DNA from: Smittium mucronatum
Lineage: Eukaryota > Kickxellomycota > Harpellomycetes > Harpellales > Legeriomycetaceae
Assembly: GCA_001953115.1 (NCBI GenBank)
Contig: LSSL01001465.1
Location: 1 to 10,621, forward strand
Length of the DNA stretch: 10,621 nt
Direction of reading: 5' to 3'
A model generated the notes under the pieces. That model was not told where the DNA came from. It saw only the letters and a list, made by a program, of their open reading frames with translations, and searched no databases. The translations under genes and the position numbers were made by a program. Shown here piece after piece: positions 9,304 through 10,621 of this stretch (positions are counted from its first letter, which is position 1; each line of letters starts with the position of its first letter).

Positions 9304-9374
9304 ATAATCAATTTGATTTTTTTTTTAAAAAAAGCAATACAAATATTGCTTTTTCAACTTTATAATCAATTTGA
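9304..9374. repeat. 13-bp direct repeats flanking a perfect hairpin
   Basis: ATAATCAATTTGA occurs at 9304-9316 and again at 9362-9374. The 45 bases between them contain a T tract and then a perfect hairpin. The arrangement of direct repeats around a short inverted repeat resembles the footprint of a tiny inserted element with a target duplication, though 13 AT-rich bases can also recur by local duplication. Confidence 0.75.
9329..9354 (+). other. Perfect 11-bp hairpin with CAAA loop
   Basis: AAAAAGCAATA (9329-9339) pairs without mismatch to TATTGCTTTTT (9344-9354) around a four-base loop. The stem ends in an A5/T5 tract, so either strand would give a stem followed by U residues, the outline of an intrinsic terminator. 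In a eukaryotic setting that role is doubtful. Only two of the eleven pairs are G-C, so stability is modest. Confidence 0.8.
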
Positions 9375-9375
9375 A

Positions 9376-10621
9376 ATATAGTTGATAATAACTGTAAGAT
9401 TGATGTATTTATACGATTTTTTTAATTTTTAAACCATATGTAAAACACTAATTGAATGATACAATTTTAGGATGGATGAAACAATTTTTAATTAAAATCG
9501 GACCTATAAACACTCCACACATTGCTCAGCGTATCAGCCACCAAAATTAGATTCTATATTTATAATAGGCTCATTATTAAAACAAGAAGACTGGGACTCC
9601 TAAAAACTCATATTATAAACTGTCGAGGGATCTTCCAGTACCCTAGATTCCTCCCAAGAAAATCCACTACTTAATTAATTATTATCTAACTATTTAATTA
9701 TTAGACAGATGATTAAACCCTTTTTCCCTACTGTTTTTTTTGTTTAATCACGCCAATTAGCTTTTATTAATCTAATTGGTGCTGTTTTCTCTATACTTTA
9801 ATCTAACTACCATATCAAATTTTTTTATCCTATTTAAAGAGACCTCAAGAACTAACCAAGAAGGGGGTAGTTCTCTTTCTCCCCATTTTTATTTTTACCA
9901 AACTATTAAAAGAACCAATAAAAATTTATATTATCCAAGATTACAAATATTTTGTTCTCTCTTTTTATAATCATAAGCCTAAAGTATAAGCAGAGCATCT
10001 AAGCTAGGAAGGCTTTGACTATAAACAAAATTAAAATTAAAATCCAAAATCAAAACCAGAGTCATGAAAATCAGATGTTTTTGATCTGAAACTCAAAAAT
10101 CTCCGAGAAGAATTTCAATTCCAAATAAATCCCTAATAGTTTTAACGGACGTGAAAAATAGTTGAGGACTGTTTTAGATATCAATGGTTTCCAAAAATAT
10201 CGACCTGATAACCGCCAACCCATTTTAAAATACATTTCCTCAGCTAGCTTTATAACGGATAATAGATTCTAAAGAATACATGGAATGAAATATAACCTAT
10301 AATTTTTTAGAAAAACGTTAATTTCTTTTTAATTATAAAATATTAATAGAAATATCATAGACCAATGAATTTGATTAGGAAATTTTAATTTTTTTTTCAA
10401 AAATATGAAAAATAAAGCTCAAATGTGGAATGAAAAGAATACAGAAAACCCTTTTCTGGACCTTTAATATCTTAAAAAGCCTTCAAAAGTTGCATTTTCC
10501 TTTTTAAAAACTCTTTTTATTGATAATTTGTATATTTTTATTTGACTAAACCAAAAATTAAAAAACAGAAAATTTTAAATGTCTTTAGTAAGAAAATTTA
10601 CCGAAATTTTAAAAAGGTTAG
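9376..10621. other. AT-rich spacer; no gene apart from the hairpins
   Basis: Apart from the paired stem-loops I see no supported feature. A 64-codon plus-strand frame (9776-9970) begins at TTG inside the second hairpin and reads as a phenylalanine- and serine-rich string of no recognised family; it is within chance. A line near 9601-9660 reaches about 38% G+C without an open frame. The last 600 bases fall back to plain A- and T-rich sequence with many stops. Confidence 0.6.
9710..9781. other. Two exactly abutting stem-loops
   Basis: TGATTAAAC (9710-9718) pairs with GTTTAATCA (9742-9750) around a pyrimidine-rich 23-base loop. At the next base begins CGCCAATTAG (9751-9760), which pairs with CTAATTGGTG (9772-9781) around an 11-base loop, with one G-T wobble. 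A weaker 5-bp stem, TCTAA/TTAGA, precedes at 9685-9705. The set could be a structured RNA or a DNA hairpin site. It has no tRNA acceptor stem or T-loop, and I do not recognise a family. Confidence 0.6.

Noticed and set aside
9776..9970. 64-codon plus-strand open frame
   Set aside because: Starts at TTG inside a hairpin, chance length, no family likeness.

Overview
This 10.6 kb window is very AT-rich (10-25% G+C over most of its length on hand counts) and contains no gene I can call with confidence. Under the standard code, the few open frames above 60 codons are about as many as chance gives at this composition. I found no rRNA, tRNA, CRISPR array, recognisable insertion sequence or protein family. 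The look is that of eukaryotic nuclear, non-coding or germline-limited DNA, or a long gene-poor stretch of a very AT-rich genome. A compact bacterial, viral or organellar gene region is unlikely. The organism cannot be fixed from the sequence. Two weak and competing hints are a ciliate-type code (stop-rich frames reading acceptably if TAA/TAG are glutamine) and a run of TTTTCAG motifs like intron acceptors.

Layout: 1-2200 is AT-rich spacer leaning to A, with an AAAAAG microsatellite (696-733) and an AT run (1487-1507). About 2230-2900 is an island with very strong G-over-C and T-over-A bias on the + strand; it holds three head-to-tail 16-bp units and four dispersed copies of a 13-bp word. 2900-5950 is AT-rich spacer with six TTTTCAG motifs on the + strand, a C7 run and an ATATA tandem run. 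About 5960-8900 changes character: the + strand becomes purine-rich and many 60-base lines reach 28-45% G+C, as coding DNA often does in AT-rich genomes. Yet all three forward frames are broken by stops, including TGA at roughly its random rate. This is either decayed coding or transposon sequence, or coding DNA under a changed code with frame changes. 9300-9800 holds strong small structures: a perfect 11-bp hairpin inside a pair of 13-bp direct repeats, then two hairpins that abut exactly. 9800-10621 is again plain AT-rich spacer.

No gene network can be described. The items most worth checking are the 5960-9300 block, the skewed repeat island at 2230-2900 and the hairpin structures at 9304-9374 and 9710-9781.
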